A DNA stretch of 64,000 nt from Alphaproteobacteria bacterium (GCA_027045875.1 JALUAG010000076.1:62001-126000); one strand, 5' to 3'. Numbered from the stretch's first letter, positions 50,937-63,401 are shown. Notes: generated by a model not told the origin, from the sequence alone. Made by a program: numbers and translations.

Positions 50937-53102
50937 TCAGTCCGCATAATAGTCGGCCAGACGGCGCTTCGCCAGCAGGCCGTCGCCCTCCCCGTAGCGG
51001 GCCTGTTCGAGCAGATCGACCCGGGTCAGCACCGCACCCAGCAGCCGCTCGCGGGCGTCACCGAGGCGCGCCAGCCCCTGTTCGGCGGCCGCCCGGCTGG
51101 TGCGCCGCCAGCGCACCGCGAACAGCAGCCGATCGGCGAAGGGCAGCAGCAGTGCGGTGTCCGCCACCACCGCCAGAGGCGCCGTGTCGAGGATCACCAG
51201 ATCGTAGTTCTCGCGGGCGCCGGCGAGCAGGTTCTCGAACCCCTTGCGTCCCAGGATCCGCCCCGGCCGGCCGCGGCGCGGGCTGCCCGGCAGCAGGAAC
51301 ACCTCGGATGCGGGATCGCGCTTCAGCACCTCGCTCAGCGGCATGTCGCCCTCGAGAAAATCGGCGAGGCCGGCGCGGGTCTCGAGTCCCACCATCTCGT
51401 GCAGCCGCGGACGGCGCAGATCGGCGTCGATCAGCAGCACCCGCATGCCCTCGAAGGCGGCGAGACGGGCGAGGCTGAGGGCGAGCGTGCTCTTGCCCTC
51501 CTCGGGCAGGGTCGAGGTGACGAGCAGCGTCTCGCCCCGGCCGCCGCCGCGCAGGGTGAGGGCGGCCAGGATCTCCCGCAACGCCTCCGCATAGCGCGAA
51601 TGGGGCCGGTCCAGCACGTAGTCGGCCGGCACGCCGTCGGCGATCTCGCGGGCGCGCAGCCGCGGCAGTGCGGTGAGCGCCGGCACCCCGAGCTCGCGCC
51701 CCAGCGCCGAGAGGGTGCGGAAGCCGCGATCCAGCCGTTCGAGAAAATAGACCAAGGTCAGCCCGAGACCGAGGAAACCGCCGAAGGCGAGGGACAGGAC
51801 GATGCGCGGGTCGGGGCTCGCCGGCAGCCGCGGCGGCACCGCCTCGGAGATGATCCGGGCGTCGGGCTGGGCCATCTCCTCGCGATCGGAGACCGCCCGC
51901 AGCTTGCCCGCGAAGTTCTCGTAGAGGCGCCGGGCGAGCTCCACCTCGCGCTCCAGCTCGCGCTTTCTGGTCTCCGCCCGGCGGTAGGCGTCGGCCGCCT
52001 GCTTGATGCGGGCGAGCTCGCTTTCGAGACTGCCTTCCTTGGCCCGGAGCTCGCGCATGCGGGCCTCGAAGGCGGCCAGGATGTCGGCCTGCTCGCGGGC
52101 GATCTGCCGTTCGATGCCGGCCTTCTCCCGCCTCAGATCGACGATCGCGGGATGCTTCTCGCCGTAGAGACCGAGGAGTTCCGCCTCGCGGCGGATGAGC
52201 TCCGCCTTGAGCTTCTGCAGATCGCGCAACAGCGGCGTCGCCTGGCCGGTCAGCAGGACGGCGTCGACCCGACCGGTCTTCGCCGCCTCGCGCAGCTGGC
52301 GGTAGCGCGCCTCCATGGCCCGCCGCTCGGCGGTGGTCATGATCCGCTGGCGCTCGAGATCGGCCAGCCGGTCGGGAGCCGCCACCAGCGGCGTGCGGGC
52401 CCCGGCGGGCGCGGTCTCGCGGAAGGCGGCGAGCCGGCGTTCGGCCCCGCGCAGCTGGTCTTCGAGACCGCGCAGCCGGTCGTTGAGCCAGGCGGTGGCG
52501 CGCTTGGTGGTCTCGAACTTGGCCTCCAGCAGACCCACCAGATAGGTCTCGGCGATGGCGTTGGCGATGCGGGCCGCGGTCCCGGGATCCGTGCTGGCGT
52601 AGCGGACCGCGATCACCCGCGTCTTGCCCTGGCGCTCCACCCGCAGCCGGGAGAGGAAGGCATCCACCATCCGCTCGCGATCGGCGGCCCGCTCCGGCGC
52701 CGGCCCCGCCTCCGCCCCATCCCCGGACAGGAGGGTCAGCAGCCGCCTCCACGGATCGGGCTCCGGCCGAAGCTCGGGGCCGTCCTCAAGCCCGAGCCCG
52801 GCGATTACCCGCGCCGCCAGCGAGCGCGAGGCGAGGACCTCGACCTGGCTGTCGATGGTCACCGAATCGCGGTCCAGCACGCCGGGCACGCCGAGCCCTT
52901 CGGCATTCACTGCCTGCCGGGGCTCGATCAGGATCAGGGCTTCGGCGACATAGAGCTTGGGCAGCCAGGCGAGTACGCCCACCGCCGAGCCGAGCCCGAG
53001 CAGCGCCATGCCGAGGAGCAGCAGGCGACGGCGCCACAGCAACGCCAGCAGGTCGAGCAGCGAGAGGGACTCCTCGCCCGTCGCATCCGCCATGTTCGCC
53101 AC
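50937..53102 (-). CDS. Wzc/GumC-like polysaccharide co-polymerase with tyrosine kinase domain
   Basis: A 721-residue inner-membrane protein that controls export and chain length of surface polysaccharide. The order is: Wzz domain with the first helix (LLLLGMALLGLGSAVGVLAW), a long periplasmic coiled coil (about 190-400; many Arg/Glu/Leu heptads), the second helix near 425-450, and a cytoplasmic BY-kinase with Walker A TLPEEGKSTLALS, Walker A' LLIDADLRRP and Walker B LVILDTAPL. The C-terminal tyrosine tail is short (YGEGDG...ADYYAD). The GTG at 53102 is listed; the ATG at 53093 is an alternative. No glycosyltransferase, outer-membrane exporter or phosphatase gene is adjacent. Confidence 0.88.
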   Translation of the reverse strand: MANMADATGEESLSLLDLLALLWRRRLLLLGMALLGLGSAVGVLAWLPKLYVAEALILIEPRQAVNAEGLGVPGVLDRDSVTIDSQVEVLASRSLAARVIAGLGLEDGPELRPEPDPWRRLLTLLSGDGAEAGPAPERAADRERMVDAFLSRLRVERQGKTRVIAVRYASTDPGTAARIANAIAETYLVGLLEAKFETTKRATAWLNDRLRGLEDQLRGAERRLAAFRETAPAGARTPLVAAPDRLADLERQRIMTTAERRAMEARYRQLREAAKTGRVDAVLLTGQATPLLRDLQKLKAELIRREAELLGLYGEKHPAIVDLRREKAGIERQIAREQADILAAFEARMRELRAKEGSLESELARIKQAADAYRRAETRKRELEREVELARRLYENFAGKLRAVSDREEMAQPDARIISEAVPPRLPASPDPRIVLSLAFGGFLGLGLTLVYFLERLDRGFRTLSALGRELGVPALTALPRLRAREIADGVPADYVLDRPHSRYAEALREILAALTLRGGGRGETLLVTSTLPEEGKSTLALSLARLAAFEGMRVLLIDADLRRPRLHEMVGLETRAGLADFLEGDMPLSEVLKRDPASEVFLLPGSPRRGRPGRILGRKGFENLLAGARENYDLVILDTAPLAVVADTALLLPFADRLLFAVRWRRTSRAAAEQGLARLGDARERLLGAVLTRVDLLEQARYGEGDGLLAKRRLADYYAD

Positions 53103-53143
53103 GATCGCCCCGCCTCGCTCGCCATTCGTACGTGCTGCGAGGT

Positions 53144-53172
53144 AATTTAACCACAGGTTGAAATATCTGCAA
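53144..53172 (-). promoter_or_regulatory. candidate promoter of the Wzc-like gene
   Basis: Minus strand TTGCAG (53172-53167), 17-base spacer, TAAATT (53149-53144), about 40 bases before the start, inside an unusually AT-rich patch (53140-53170). Confidence 0.5.
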
Positions 53173-53189
53173 GCCGTTCCCGACCGATG

Positions 53190-55268
53190 TCAGCGCACCC
53201 AGGGCCGGTCGCCGCGTCGCTCGCGCACCGTCTCGACCGCGATCCGCCCCCCCTCGAGGCGGATGGCGAGCCCCTGGGCGCGGCGCAGCTCGCCGCCGCC
53301 GATCACCCGCACCCCGCTGTCGCAGGAGAACCGGGAGATGCCGGTGAGCACGAGATCGGCGAGGCGGCAGTCGCTCGCCAGCGCCCCGGCATCGAAGGCG
53401 AGGGCGATGCGCCTGCCGTCGAGGGTGACGACGCAGCCCAGCCGGTCGCAGGCCAGCGCCCCCCGGACCTCGCTCCCCTCCTCGGGAAAGGGCAGCAGGC
53501 GGTCGGCCACCAGCGCCCGCCGCCAGGCGCGGGCGAGATAGCGGTCGCGGCGCATCTCCCGCATCCGCACCTCGCCGTCCGGGAGCCGCACCGCCACCTG
53601 CTCGAGCCAGGGCGAGACCAGCATGTCGGGCGGTCGGGCGAGGAGGCCGAGCAGGATGCCGGCGGCCATCGGCAGCAGCCCGAGGAGGCGCCAGCGCCGG
53701 GTCCAGAGCGCGAGCCACAGTCCGCCGGCCACGAACAGCAGCAGGGCCGGGGCCGGCCAGGCGGCGAGATCGACGGCGGCACCCGGCAGGGCGGCGACCC
53801 GGCGGGCGACGGCGAGCAGGAGGCCGATGCCGGCGCCCATGAGGCGGAAGAACGGCTCGTCCAGCCCGAACGGCATGGTGATCAGGCCGGCGAGACCGGC
53901 GGGCATGATCCAGAAGGCGGTGAGGGGCACGGCGAGGAGGTTGGCGAGGACGCCGTAGCTGGCCGCCCGCTGGAAGTGGTAGGCGGCGAAGGGCAGGGTG
54001 ACGAGGCTGGCGATCAGGGTGGTGACCAGTACGATCCCGAGATAGTCGACGACCGGCCGCAGGGCGCCGCGTTCCGCCCGCGCCTCGTCGATGCGCTCGC
54101 GCGGCCGGCGCTCGAACCAGGCGACGAGGCCGATCACCGCGGCGAAGGACATCTGGAAGGAGACCGAGAGCAGGCTTTCCGGCTGCAGGGCGAGGACGAC
54201 GAGGGCGGCGAGGGCGACGAGCCGCATGGAGAAGGGATTGCGGTCGAGCATCACCGCGAGGAGGGCGAGGCCGACCATGACGAAGGCGCGCCGCGTCGGC
54301 ACCGGCGCCCCCGCCAGCAGCAGGTAGAAGAAGGCCCCGACGAGCGCCAGCAGGGCGGCCGCCTTGCGCGGCGTGACGCGCAGCGCGAAGGCGGGCCACA
54401 GGCTCAGCAGATAGCGCACGGCGAGGAACAGGGTGCCGGCCACGAGGCCCATGTGGAGGCCCGAGATGGCGAGGAGATGGGCGAGGCCGGAGGCCTGCAT
54501 CACCGACCACACCTCCTGCTCGACGCCGCCCCGCAGCCCCGTCAGCAGCGCCGCCGCCACCCCGCCCACGGTGCCCGGCAGCAATGCCGTCACCCGTTCC
54601 GCCACCGCCTGGCGCAGGGCGGCCACGGTCTCGGCCGGCCGGCCGCGGTCGGCGCGGCCGATGCGCTCCACCGGTCCGAGGGCGGAGCCGATGCCGCCCA
54701 GCCGTTCGAACCAGGCCCGGCGGGCGAAATCGAAGCCGCCGGGCCAGCTCGGCCCCGGCGGTGGCTGCAGCCGCGCCCGCAGACGCACCCGGTCGCCGGG
54801 CACCAGGGCGGGTTCGCCGCGGCGCATGCTGATGCGCACCCGGTAGGGAGTGCGTTCGGGAGCGAGCCCCTCGATGCGGAGGTCCTGGAGCAAGAGGCGC
54901 ATGCGACCGCCACGCGGCTCGGCGAGCACCACCCTGCCCTCGAGCATCCGGGTGCCGGGGCGCTCGATCACCGGCGCCGCCACCTGCGCCGTGCGCCACT
55001 GGGCGAGAGCGAACCCGGCGAGCAGGAGGACGAGCGCGGCCGCGGGATAGGGCGCCCAGGCGAGACCGCGACGCCCGCCCGCGATGCCGGCGAGCGCCAG
55101 GGCTGCCGCCGCGGCGAGCACGAGCGGCAGCAGGAAGGCGGGCGGTTCGGCGGGCAGGAGGAAGTAGAGGCCGATGCCGAGGCCCGCCGGCACCGGCGTC
55201 CACAGGAGCCAGCGGTCGCGTTCGGCGAGCAGCTGCTCGCGCGCCTGCCGCCAGCGGTCGCGGAGCAT
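53190..55268 (-). CDS. comEC: ComEC/Rec2-family DNA uptake channel
   Basis: A polytopic protein that carries single-stranded DNA across the inner membrane in natural transformation. It is 692 residues from the ATG at 55268; the frame is open to 55442, and an ATG at 55382 would add 38 residues but leave only 29 bases before gltX. Seen: two N-terminal helices, a DUF4131-like beta domain, then the Competence domain with [52 protein letters not shown] and [15 protein letters not shown]. The C-terminal metallo-beta-lactamase-like region lacks the HxHxDH zinc motif, as in many relatives. No other competence gene is in the window. Confidence 0.88.
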   Translation of the reverse strand: MLRDRWRQAREQLLAERDRWLLWTPVPAGLGIGLYFLLPAEPPAFLLPLVLAAAAALALAGIAGGRRGLAWAPYPAAALVLLLAGFALAQWRTAQVAAPVIERPGTRMLEGRVVLAEPRGGRMRLLLQDLRIEGLAPERTPYRVRISMRRGEPALVPGDRVRLRARLQPPPGPSWPGGFDFARRAWFERLGGIGSALGPVERIGRADRGRPAETVAALRQAVAERVTALLPGTVGGVAAALLTGLRGGVEQEVWSVMQASGLAHLLAISGLHMGLVAGTLFLAVRYLLSLWPAFALRVTPRKAAALLALVGAFFYLLLAGAPVPTRRAFVMVGLALLAVMLDRNPFSMRLVALAALVVLALQPESLLSVSFQMSFAAVIGLVAWFERRPRERIDEARAERGALRPVVDYLGIVLVTTLIASLVTLPFAAYHFQRAASYGVLANLLAVPLTAFWIMPAGLAGLITMPFGLDEPFFRLMGAGIGLLLAVARRVAALPGAAVDLAAWPAPALLLFVAGGLWLALWTRRWRLLGLLPMAAGILLGLLARPPDMLVSPWLEQVAVRLPDGEVRMREMRRDRYLARAWRRALVADRLLPFPEEGSEVRGALACDRLGCVVTLDGRRIALAFDAGALASDCRLADLVLTGISRFSCDSGVRVIGGGELRRAQGLAIRLEGGRIAVETVRERRGDRPWVR

Positions 55269-55411
55269 CGCCGGGATCGGCGGCGCGCGGGAGAACCGGG
55301 GGGGCTCCGCGGCGGTTGGCCCCAACGAGGAGGGGGACGGCTGCACAGCCAGCGTCACCTGTGCTAGAGGATCCCCGCCCATCTGATCAGAACCGCCCGA
55401 TCGGATCAACC

Positions 55412-56839
55412 ATGAGTGTCGTCGTCCGCTTCGCCCCGTCACCCACGGGGTATCTGCATATCGGGGGCGCCCGGACCGCGCTCTTCAACTGGCTCTACGC
55501 CCGTCACTGCGGCGGCCGCTACCTGTTGCGCATCGAGGACACCGATCGGGCGCGTTCCACCGAGGCCGCCATCCGGGCCATCTTCGAGGGGCTCGAATGG
55601 CTCGGGCTCGTGCCCGACGAACCGCCGGTCTTCCAGTCGCGGCGTATCGACCGGCACCGCGAGGTGGCAGAGCGCCTGCTCGCCGCGGGCGCGGCCTACC
55701 GCTGCTGGTGCACCCCCGAGGAGCTCGAGGAGATGCGGGCCCGGGCGCGGGCCGAGAAGCGGCCGGTGCGCTACGACCGGCGCTGTCGCGACCGCGATCC
55801 GGCGACGGTGCCGACCGACCGGCCCTTCGTGGTGCGGCTCAAGATGCCGACCGAGGGCGAGACGGTGATCGAGGATCTGGTGCAGGGCACGGTGCGGATC
55901 GCCAACGCCCAGCTCGACGACATGATCCTGCTCAGGAGCGACGGCACCCCCACCTACATGCTGTCGGTGGTGGTGGACGATCACGACATGGGCATCACCC
56001 ACGTCATCCGCGGCGACGACCATCTCACCAACGCCTTCCGCCAGTACCAGCTCTACCGGGCGATGGGCGTGGCGGTGCCGGCCTTCGCCCACATCCCCCT
56101 GATCCACGGTCCCGACGGTGCCAAGCTGTCGAAGCGCCACGGCGCGCTCAGTGTCACCGAATACCGCGAGATGGGCATCCTGCCGGAGGCGATGCGCAAC
56201 TATCTCGTGCGCCTCGGCTGGTCCTTGGGCGATCGCGAGATCCTCTCCACCGAGGAGATGGTCCGCCACTTCGACATCCGCGACGTGGGCCACTCCCCCG
56301 CGCGCTTCGACATGGACAAGCTCCTGTCCCTCAATGCCCACTATCTGCGGGAGCGGCCGGACCGGGAGCTCGTCGAGCTCCTGCTGCCGTTCCTCGAGGC
56401 CCGCGGTCTGCGGCCGGGCGAGCGCGAGCGCCGGCGTCTCGAGGCGGGCATGGCCGGTCTCAAGCTGCGGGCGCGCACCCTGGTCGAGCTGGCGGAGGCC
56501 GCCCGCATCTACGTGGCGCCACGCCCCCTGCCCCTCGCCCCCAAGGCGGCGCGGCTCCTCGACGAGGCGATGCGAAGGAACTTGGAGGAGCTCGGCCGCC
56601 GGCTCGCGGGGCTCGAACGCTGGGACGAGGGATCGCTCGAGAGCGCCTGCCGTGCCTTCGCCGAGGAACTCGGGGTCGGCTTCGGCAAGCTGGCGCAGCC
56701 GCTGCGCGCGGCGCTCACCGGCACCACCGTGTCGCCGGGTCTGTTCGAGGTGATGTGCGTGCTGGGACGGGAGGAGGTCCTGGCCCGCATCGAGGATGCT
56801 GCACGGGGCCGCAATCCCGCAGTGCAGCAAAGCCATTGA
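55412..56839 (+). CDS. gltX: glutamyl-tRNA synthetase, copy 2 (canonical)
   Basis: A 475-residue class I synthetase with canonical motifs: [21 protein letters not shown] (HIGG form of HIGH), [33 protein letters not shown], and the loop [13 protein letters not shown] intact. The C-terminal anticodon-binding helical domain is complete. The ATG at 55412 gives the family N-terminus. It is followed by gltA after 88 bases. Being the more conserved copy, it is likely the main GluRS. Confidence 0.94.
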   Translation: MSVVVRFAPSPTGYLHIGGARTALFNWLYARHCGGRYLLRIEDTDRARSTEAAIRAIFEGLEWLGLVPDEPPVFQSRRIDRHREVAERLLAAGAAYRCWCTPEELEEMRARARAEKRPVRYDRRCRDRDPATVPTDRPFVVRLKMPTEGETVIEDLVQGTVRIANAQLDDMILLRSDGTPTYMLSVVVDDHDMGITHVIRGDDHLTNAFRQYQLYRAMGVAVPAFAHIPLIHGPDGAKLSKRHGALSVTEYREMGILPEAMRNYLVRLGWSLGDREILSTEEMVRHFDIRDVGHSPARFDMDKLLSLNAHYLRERPDRELVELLLPFLEARGLRPGERERRRLEAGMAGLKLRARTLVELAEAARIYVAPRPLPLAPKAARLLDEAMRRNLEELGRRLAGLERWDEGSLESACRAFAEELGVGFGKLAQPLRAALTGTTVSPGLFEVMCVLGREEVLARIEDAARGRNPAVQQSH

Positions 56840-56864
56840 TGGGATGCTGCGGCGCGGCTAAGCT
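56836..56864 (+). promoter_or_regulatory. candidate gltA promoter
   Basis: TTGATG (56836-56841), 17-base spacer, TAAGCT (56859-56864), about 57 bases before the gltA ATG; the -35 overlaps the gltX stop. Confidence 0.35.
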
Positions 56865-56927
56865 CGTCCGGAACCGGTGCAGCCGACCCCGCCCCGCGTC
56901 AGCCCCGTCCATCGAGAGGAGACACCG

Positions 56928-58226
56928 ATGAGCGAGACGAACAGCGTGCGACTGAGCGGTCCCGGCGGCATCGAGGCGGAGCTCCCGGTCCACGACGGCA
57001 CCCTCGGCCCGCGGGTGATGGACGTGCGCCGGCTCTACGCCCAGACCGGCATGTTCACCTACGATCCCGGCTTCACCTCGACGGCGAGCTGCCGCTCCGG
57101 CATCACCTACATCGACGGCGACGCCGGCATCCTCCTCTACCGCGGCTATCGCATCGAGGAGCTGGCGGAGAAGAGCGACTTCCTGGAGACCGCCTATCTC
57201 ATCCTCTTCGGCGAGCTGCCCAACGGCGCCCAGCGGCTCAAGTTCATTCACGACATCACCTACCACACCATGCTCCACGAGCAGGTGCAGTTCCTGTTCC
57301 GGGGCTTCCGCCGCGACGCCCATCCCATGGCCCTGATGATCGCCGTGGTGGGGGCACTGAGCGCCTTCTACCACGAGGATCTGGACGTCGAGGATCCGCA
57401 TCACCGGATGATCGCCACCTACCGGATGATCGCCAAGATGCCGACCATCGCGGCCTGGGCGTACAAGTATTCGATCGGTCAGCCCTTCGTCTATCCGCGC
57501 AACGATCTGGGCTACGCCGAGAACTTCATCCACATGATGTTCGCCACGCCCTGCGAGGAATACCGGGTCGATCCGGTGCTGGCCAAGGCCCTCGATCGCA
57601 TCTTCATCCTCCACGCCGATCACGAGCAGAACGCCTCCACCTCCACGGTGCGCCTCGTGGGTTCCACCGGCGCCTCCCCCTACGCCGCGATCGCCGCCGG
57701 CATCGCCTCCCTGTGGGGGCCGGCGCATGGCGGGGCCAACGAGGCGGTGGTGCTGATGCTGGACGAGATCGGCACGGTGGACCGCATCCCCGAGTTCCTG
57801 GCCCGTGCCAAGGACCGCAACGACCCCTTCCGGCTGATGGGCTTCGGCCACCGGGTCTACAAGAACTACGATCCCCGCGCTGCGGTGCTCAAGCAGAGCG
57901 CCGATCAGGTGCTGGCGACCCTCGGCCAGAAGCACAATCCGAAGCTCGAGATCGCCAAGGAACTGGAGAAGATCGCCCTCGAGGACGAGTACTTCCAGGA
58001 GCGCAAGCTGTTCCCCAACGTCGACTTCTATTCCGGCATCATCCTCGAGGCGATGGGCATCCCCACCAAGATGTTCACCGCCATCTTCGCCCTCGCCCGT
58101 ACCGTCGGCTGGATGGCGCAGTGGAACGAGATGATGCTCGATCCCGAGCAGAAGATCGGCCGCCCGCGCCAGCTCTACGTGGGCCCCGGGGAGCGTCCCT
58201 TCGTACCCCTCGAGGAGCGCCCCTGA
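56928..58226 (+). CDS. gltA: citrate synthase
   Basis: Condenses oxaloacetate and acetyl-CoA, the entry to the TCA cycle. The 432-residue type II (hexameric, NADH-sensitive class) enzyme has [41 protein letters not shown] with the first catalytic His, [12 protein letters not shown] with the second, and [15 protein letters not shown]; the catalytic Asp is in NVDFYSGII. The ATG at 56928 is supported by AGGAGA; an in-frame ATG-like extension to 56877 adds a non-conserved 17 residues. Confidence 0.96.
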   Translation: MSETNSVRLSGPGGIEAELPVHDGTLGPRVMDVRRLYAQTGMFTYDPGFTSTASCRSGITYIDGDAGILLYRGYRIEELAEKSDFLETAYLILFGELPNGAQRLKFIHDITYHTMLHEQVQFLFRGFRRDAHPMALMIAVVGALSAFYHEDLDVEDPHHRMIATYRMIAKMPTIAAWAYKYSIGQPFVYPRNDLGYAENFIHMMFATPCEEYRVDPVLAKALDRIFILHADHEQNASTSTVRLVGSTGASPYAAIAAGIASLWGPAHGGANEAVVLMLDEIGTVDRIPEFLARAKDRNDPFRLMGFGHRVYKNYDPRAAVLKQSADQVLATLGQKHNPKLEIAKELEKIALEDEYFQERKLFPNVDFYSGIILEAMGIPTKMFTAIFALARTVGWMAQWNEMMLDPEQKIGRPRQLYVGPGERPFVPLEERP

Positions 58227-58230
58227 GGTA

Positions 58231-58254
58231 CGGCCGCGAGGACGGGCGCGGCCG
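58231..58254. terminator. hairpin between convergent gltA and channel genes
   Basis: CGGCCGCG (58231-58238) and CGCGGCCG (58247-58254) form a perfect 8-bp stem with loop AGGACGGG, in the 45-base convergent gap. There is no T-run on either side; a bidirectional stop is plausible. Confidence 0.4.
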
Positions 58255-58271
58255 CGCGGTGCGACCGCCGC

Positions 58272-59465
58272 TCAGTCGGTGCCGTCGAGGGCGGCGGAGC
58301 GCTTGTGCGCCTCCTCGAGGATGTGCCGGCGCAGCTCCCCGTCGCCGGCCAGCAGCCGGTGGAAGTCGCGCGCCTGCAGCTCGAGCAGGCGGCAGGGCGT
58401 GAGGGTCACCACCGTGGCCCGGCGGGGACGTCCCTCGAGCAGGGCGAGCTCGCCGAAGAAGGCGCCCGAGCGCAGGGTGCGGCGGCGGCCGCGGCGCACC
58501 AGCACCTCCCCCTCGACCAGGAAGTACATGGCGTCGCCCCGCTCGCCGCGACGGATCAGCGTGTAGCCGGCCGGCACCTCGCGCGGTTTCAGCAGGCCGG
58601 CGAGCTCGGCCAGCTGGTGCGGTGCGACGTGGCGGAAGATCGGTACCCGGGCGATCAGGGTGGCGGCCGTGGCGAAATGGCGCTTCTGCAGCTCCTGCAT
58701 CAGCCCGGCACCGAGAATGGCCGTGGGCAGGGCGAACATGCCGATCCCGAGCATGGCGACGAAGGAAGCCACGAGACGGCCCGGGGAGGTCGCCGGCACC
58801 ACGTCGCCGTAGCCCACGGTCGTGAGCGTCGCCACCGCCCACCACATCGCCGCCGGAATGGAGCCGAAGGCCTCGGGCTGCACCGTGCCTTCCACCGCGT
58901 GCATGATGCTCGCCGAGATCAGCAGGAGCACCGCCATCACCCCGAGCGCCAGGCCGAGGGCGTGGCGCTCGTTGATCAGCACCACCTCGAAGATGGACAG
59001 GGTGCGCGAATAGCGCACGAGCTTGAGGATGCGCAGCACTCGCAGCAGCCGCAGCACGACGAGGCTGCCCGGCGACAGCAGGCTCAGATAGAAGGGGAGG
59101 ATGGCGATCAGATCGATCAGCGCCGCCGGCGTCACGGCATAGCGCAGCCGCCCCCAGAGGGGATGACAGAAGCGGCTGCCGCGGTCCTCGACGATCGCCC
59201 ACAGGCGGGCCAGATACTCGACCGTGAACAGCGCCACCGCCACGACCTCCAGATGGCGCAGCAACGCCCGCGACCAGGGCGGAATGCCCGGCAGACTCTC
59301 CACGACGGCGCCGGCCACACTCGCCAGGATGAGGAGCACGATGAGGCGGCGCAACCAGTAGCCGAGGCAGCCCTCCTCGCCGTCGTCGTCCATCAGGATC
59401 TCGAACACGCGGGCCCGGAGACCCGGCCGCGCATCGGAGGTCCGTACGCTCTCGCGGCCGCTCAC
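58272..59465 (-). CDS. voltage-gated-type K+ channel with cyclic-nucleotide-binding domain
   Basis: A 397-residue inner-membrane channel resembling the MlotiK1 class. It has six helices, with the voltage-sensor S4-like LRLLRVLRILKLVRYSRTL, pore helix and filter AVATLTTVGYGDVVP, then S6. The C-terminal cyclic-nucleotide-binding domain (about 275-390) has VPAGYTLIRRGERGDAMYFLVEG and GAFFGELALLEGRPRRATV, close to the phosphate-binding cassette. The start is uncertain; the GTG at 59465 is the first start after the preceding gene's stop. Confidence 0.85.
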   Translation of the reverse strand: MSGRESVRTSDARPGLRARVFEILMDDDGEEGCLGYWLRRLIVLLILASVAGAVVESLPGIPPWSRALLRHLEVVAVALFTVEYLARLWAIVEDRGSRFCHPLWGRLRYAVTPAALIDLIAILPFYLSLLSPGSLVVLRLLRVLRILKLVRYSRTLSIFEVVLINERHALGLALGVMAVLLLISASIMHAVEGTVQPEAFGSIPAAMWWAVATLTTVGYGDVVPATSPGRLVASFVAMLGIGMFALPTAILGAGLMQELQKRHFATAATLIARVPIFRHVAPHQLAELAGLLKPREVPAGYTLIRRGERGDAMYFLVEGEVLVRRGRRRTLRSGAFFGELALLEGRPRRATVVTLTPCRLLELQARDFHRLLAGDGELRRHILEEAHKRSAALDGTD

Positions 59466-59502
59466 GATCGCGACGTCCCACCCCGGCGCCCCGGTGGCCG
59501 GC

Positions 59503-61260
59503 TCATGCCTCCCGCCCCTCCTGCCGGGCGCGGCCGGCGGCTTCCGAGGAACGCGCGAGGCTCGGATGGCTGCGCAACGCGGCGAAGGCGCGTCGCCGCA
59601 GCATGTCGGCGATGTCTCGGGCGTCCGCCTCCGCCACGCCCATGTGACGGAGGGCAACCGCACCCAGGGTGATGGCGAGCTCCACCGCTTCCGGCACCGC
59701 CTCGCTGACGCCGGCCGCCAGCATGCGGTCGCGCATCTCGAGATCGCGGGCACGGGCGACGATGGGGATGTCGGGGAAGAAATTGCGCACCGCGGCGACG
59801 ACCCGTTCCGCCACCGCCGGATTGTCGATGGTGACCAGCACCAGCCCGGCGCGGCCGACGCCCGCGAGCTGCAGCACCTTGGAATCGGTGGCGTTGCCGT
59901 AGAGGAGCCGCTTGCCGGCTCGCCGCCCGGCCTCCACCCGTACCGGATCCTGGTCGATGGCGACGAAGGGGATCTCGAGGCTGTCGAGCATCATGCCCAC
60001 CGTACCGCCGACGCGGCCGTAGCCGCAGATCACCGCGTGCGCCTCCATGCCGGCGACCAGCTGTTCCACCGCCGGCAGCGGATGGGGCGGGCGCAGGCGG
60101 GCGGCGAGGCGGTCGCCGAGGCGCTGCAGCAGCGGCGACACCATCATCGAGCTGGAGACGAGCAGGACGGCGAGACTGTAGGTGTCCGGCGACAGGATGC
60201 CGCGGGCGGCGGCGGCGCCGAACAGCACGAACCCGAACTCGCCGCCCTGGGAGAGCAGGAGACCGCTGCGCAACGCCCCCGGCCGGTCGAGACGGAAGAG
60301 ACGGGCGAGGAGGAAGATGATGGCGGCCTTGAGCAGGATCAGGGCCAGCAGCAGCGGCAGGAGACGGGGGAGTTCCGCGAGCAGGGCGCCGAGATCGATG
60401 GTCATGCCGACGTCGATGAAGAAGAGCCCCAGGAGCAGCCCCTTGAAGGGGGCCACCTCGGCCTCGAGCTGGTAGTGATAGCGGCTGCGGGAGAGCAGCA
60501 GCCCCATCAGGAAGGCGCCGAGGGCCATCGACAGGCCGCTCAGATGCATCGCCCAGGCGGCCACCACCACGGCGAGGATGGCGAGGCCGGTGAAGGCCTC
60601 CATGTTGCGCTGGCGGGCGACGATGTCGAGGGCCCAGGGCAGCACGTGGCGGCCCGTCAGGTAGACCAGGAGGAGGGCCACCGAGACCATCGCCAGACGC
60701 AGCAGGAAGGCGCCCGGGTCGGCCACGAGCCCGCCTCCCGCCAGCAGCGGTACCAGCGCCAGCAGAGGGATGATGGCCAGATCCTGGAACAGCAGGATGG
60801 CGAAGGACCGCCGTCCCCAGTCGCTGTAGAGCTCGCCGCGTTCCTCCAGCATCTGGACGCACATGGCGGTGGAGGAGAGGGCGAGGCCGAAGCCGAGGAT
60901 GAAGGCCGCGGCCGGCGGCTGTCCGAAGCCGACGGCGAGAGCGGCCAGGAGAAGGCCGGTCACCAGCACCTGAAGGCCACCGAGGCCGAACACCGCCCGC
61001 CGCATGCCCCAGAGGGTTTCGGGCTGCATCTCGAGGCCGATCAGGAACAGCAGGAACACGACCCCGATCTCGGCCACTCCCTTGAGTTCCGTGCCGCCGG
61101 TGGCGAGCCCGAGCCCGTGCGGTCCGAGCACCATGCCCACGACGAGGAGCCCCAGCACCGAGCCGAAACCGAGGCGCCGGAACAGCACGAGGCCGGTGAC
61201 CCCCGCTCCGAGCAGGATCACCGTGGCGGTGAGGAGATCGCTCCCACCCGCCTCGTTCAC
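59503..61260 (-). CDS. CPA2-family cation/proton antiporter with TrkA-N domain (Kef-like)
   Basis: A 585-residue inner-membrane protein. Residues 1-380 form a Na+/H+ exchanger-type domain with 12-13 helices (VVFLLFLIGLEMQPETLWGM, GLALSSTAMCVQML, LLLSQGGEFGFVLFGA). Residues about 405-520 are a TrkA-N/RCK nucleotide-binding domain (AVICGYGRVGGTVGMML, then YGNATDSKVLQLAGV). This layout fits KefB/KefC-type K+ efflux or YbaL-like antiporters. It starts with GTG at 61260 and is followed by the K+ channel gene after 37 bases, suggesting a shared role in potassium balance. Confidence 0.87.
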   Translation of the reverse strand: MNEAGGSDLLTATVILLGAGVTGLVLFRRLGFGSVLGLLVVGMVLGPHGLGLATGGTELKGVAEIGVVFLLFLIGLEMQPETLWGMRRAVFGLGGLQVLVTGLLLAALAVGFGQPPAAAFILGFGLALSSTAMCVQMLEERGELYSDWGRRSFAILLFQDLAIIPLLALVPLLAGGGLVADPGAFLLRLAMVSVALLLVYLTGRHVLPWALDIVARQRNMEAFTGLAILAVVVAAWAMHLSGLSMALGAFLMGLLLSRSRYHYQLEAEVAPFKGLLLGLFFIDVGMTIDLGALLAELPRLLPLLLALILLKAAIIFLLARLFRLDRPGALRSGLLLSQGGEFGFVLFGAAAARGILSPDTYSLAVLLVSSSMMVSPLLQRLGDRLAARLRPPHPLPAVEQLVAGMEAHAVICGYGRVGGTVGMMLDSLEIPFVAIDQDPVRVEAGRRAGKRLLYGNATDSKVLQLAGVGRAGLVLVTIDNPAVAERVVAAVRNFFPDIPIVARARDLEMRDRMLAAGVSEAVPEAVELAITLGAVALRHMGVAEADARDIADMLRRRAFAALRSHPSLARSSEAAGRARQEGREA

Positions 61261-61311
61261 GTCGGGCCTCGCCGCTGCCGATCGTGCCGGCCGAACCCGT
61301 GGCCGACCACG

Positions 61312-62994
<1,683 letters not shown>

Positions 62995-63224
62995 GTCCGT
63001 CCTTCGTCGCTGCCGCGGGGAACCGGGCCGGGGCGGGAGGAGGCCGCGGGCGGGGTTCCGCTGCCGCCTATCTAGACCGGCCGCGCGGCGGAGACCATCC
63101 CCGAGCGGAGGGAGAGCGTCGTGCCGCGGAAGGGGGCGGAAGGGTCCGGGCATTAACGGAAAACTAACCGACGGCTGGCAGGATCGGCGCGGGCTGCAGA
63201 GCCAGCAAGAGGAGATCTGGCAAG

Positions 63225-63401
63225 ATGCATCTGATTCGCCGCGTTCTCTCCCTCCTCGCGCCGGTCGCCGCCGCGCCGGACCGGGCACCGGCGCCGGAAC
63301 CCGGGCGGCCGCAGGAGACCCCGCGGGACGATGTGCTGGCGAGCTTCATGCCGCGAGGCGAGGTCGTCAGGCTGGCCGACTATCGCAACGGACGGCAGTG
63401 A
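63225..63401 (+). CDS. small ORF upstream of cheA, unknown
   Basis: A 58-residue frame: amphipathic N-terminus [18 protein letters not shown], a Pro/Arg/Glu-rich middle, and the C-terminus [17 protein letters not shown] do not recognise it. AGGAG lies about ten bases before the ATG, and the gene ends five bases before the cheA ATG, so coding and co-translation are plausible. Confidence 0.5.
   Translation: MHLIRRVLSLLAPVAAAPDRAPAPEPGRPQETPRDDVLASFMPRGEVVRLADYRNGRQ

Noticed and set aside
55381-55412. A GATC-rich patch (CTGATCAG...GATCGGATCAAC) before gltX read as an FNR or dyad operator
   Set aside because: The half-sites have the wrong spacing for an FNR box and no convincing palindrome forms.
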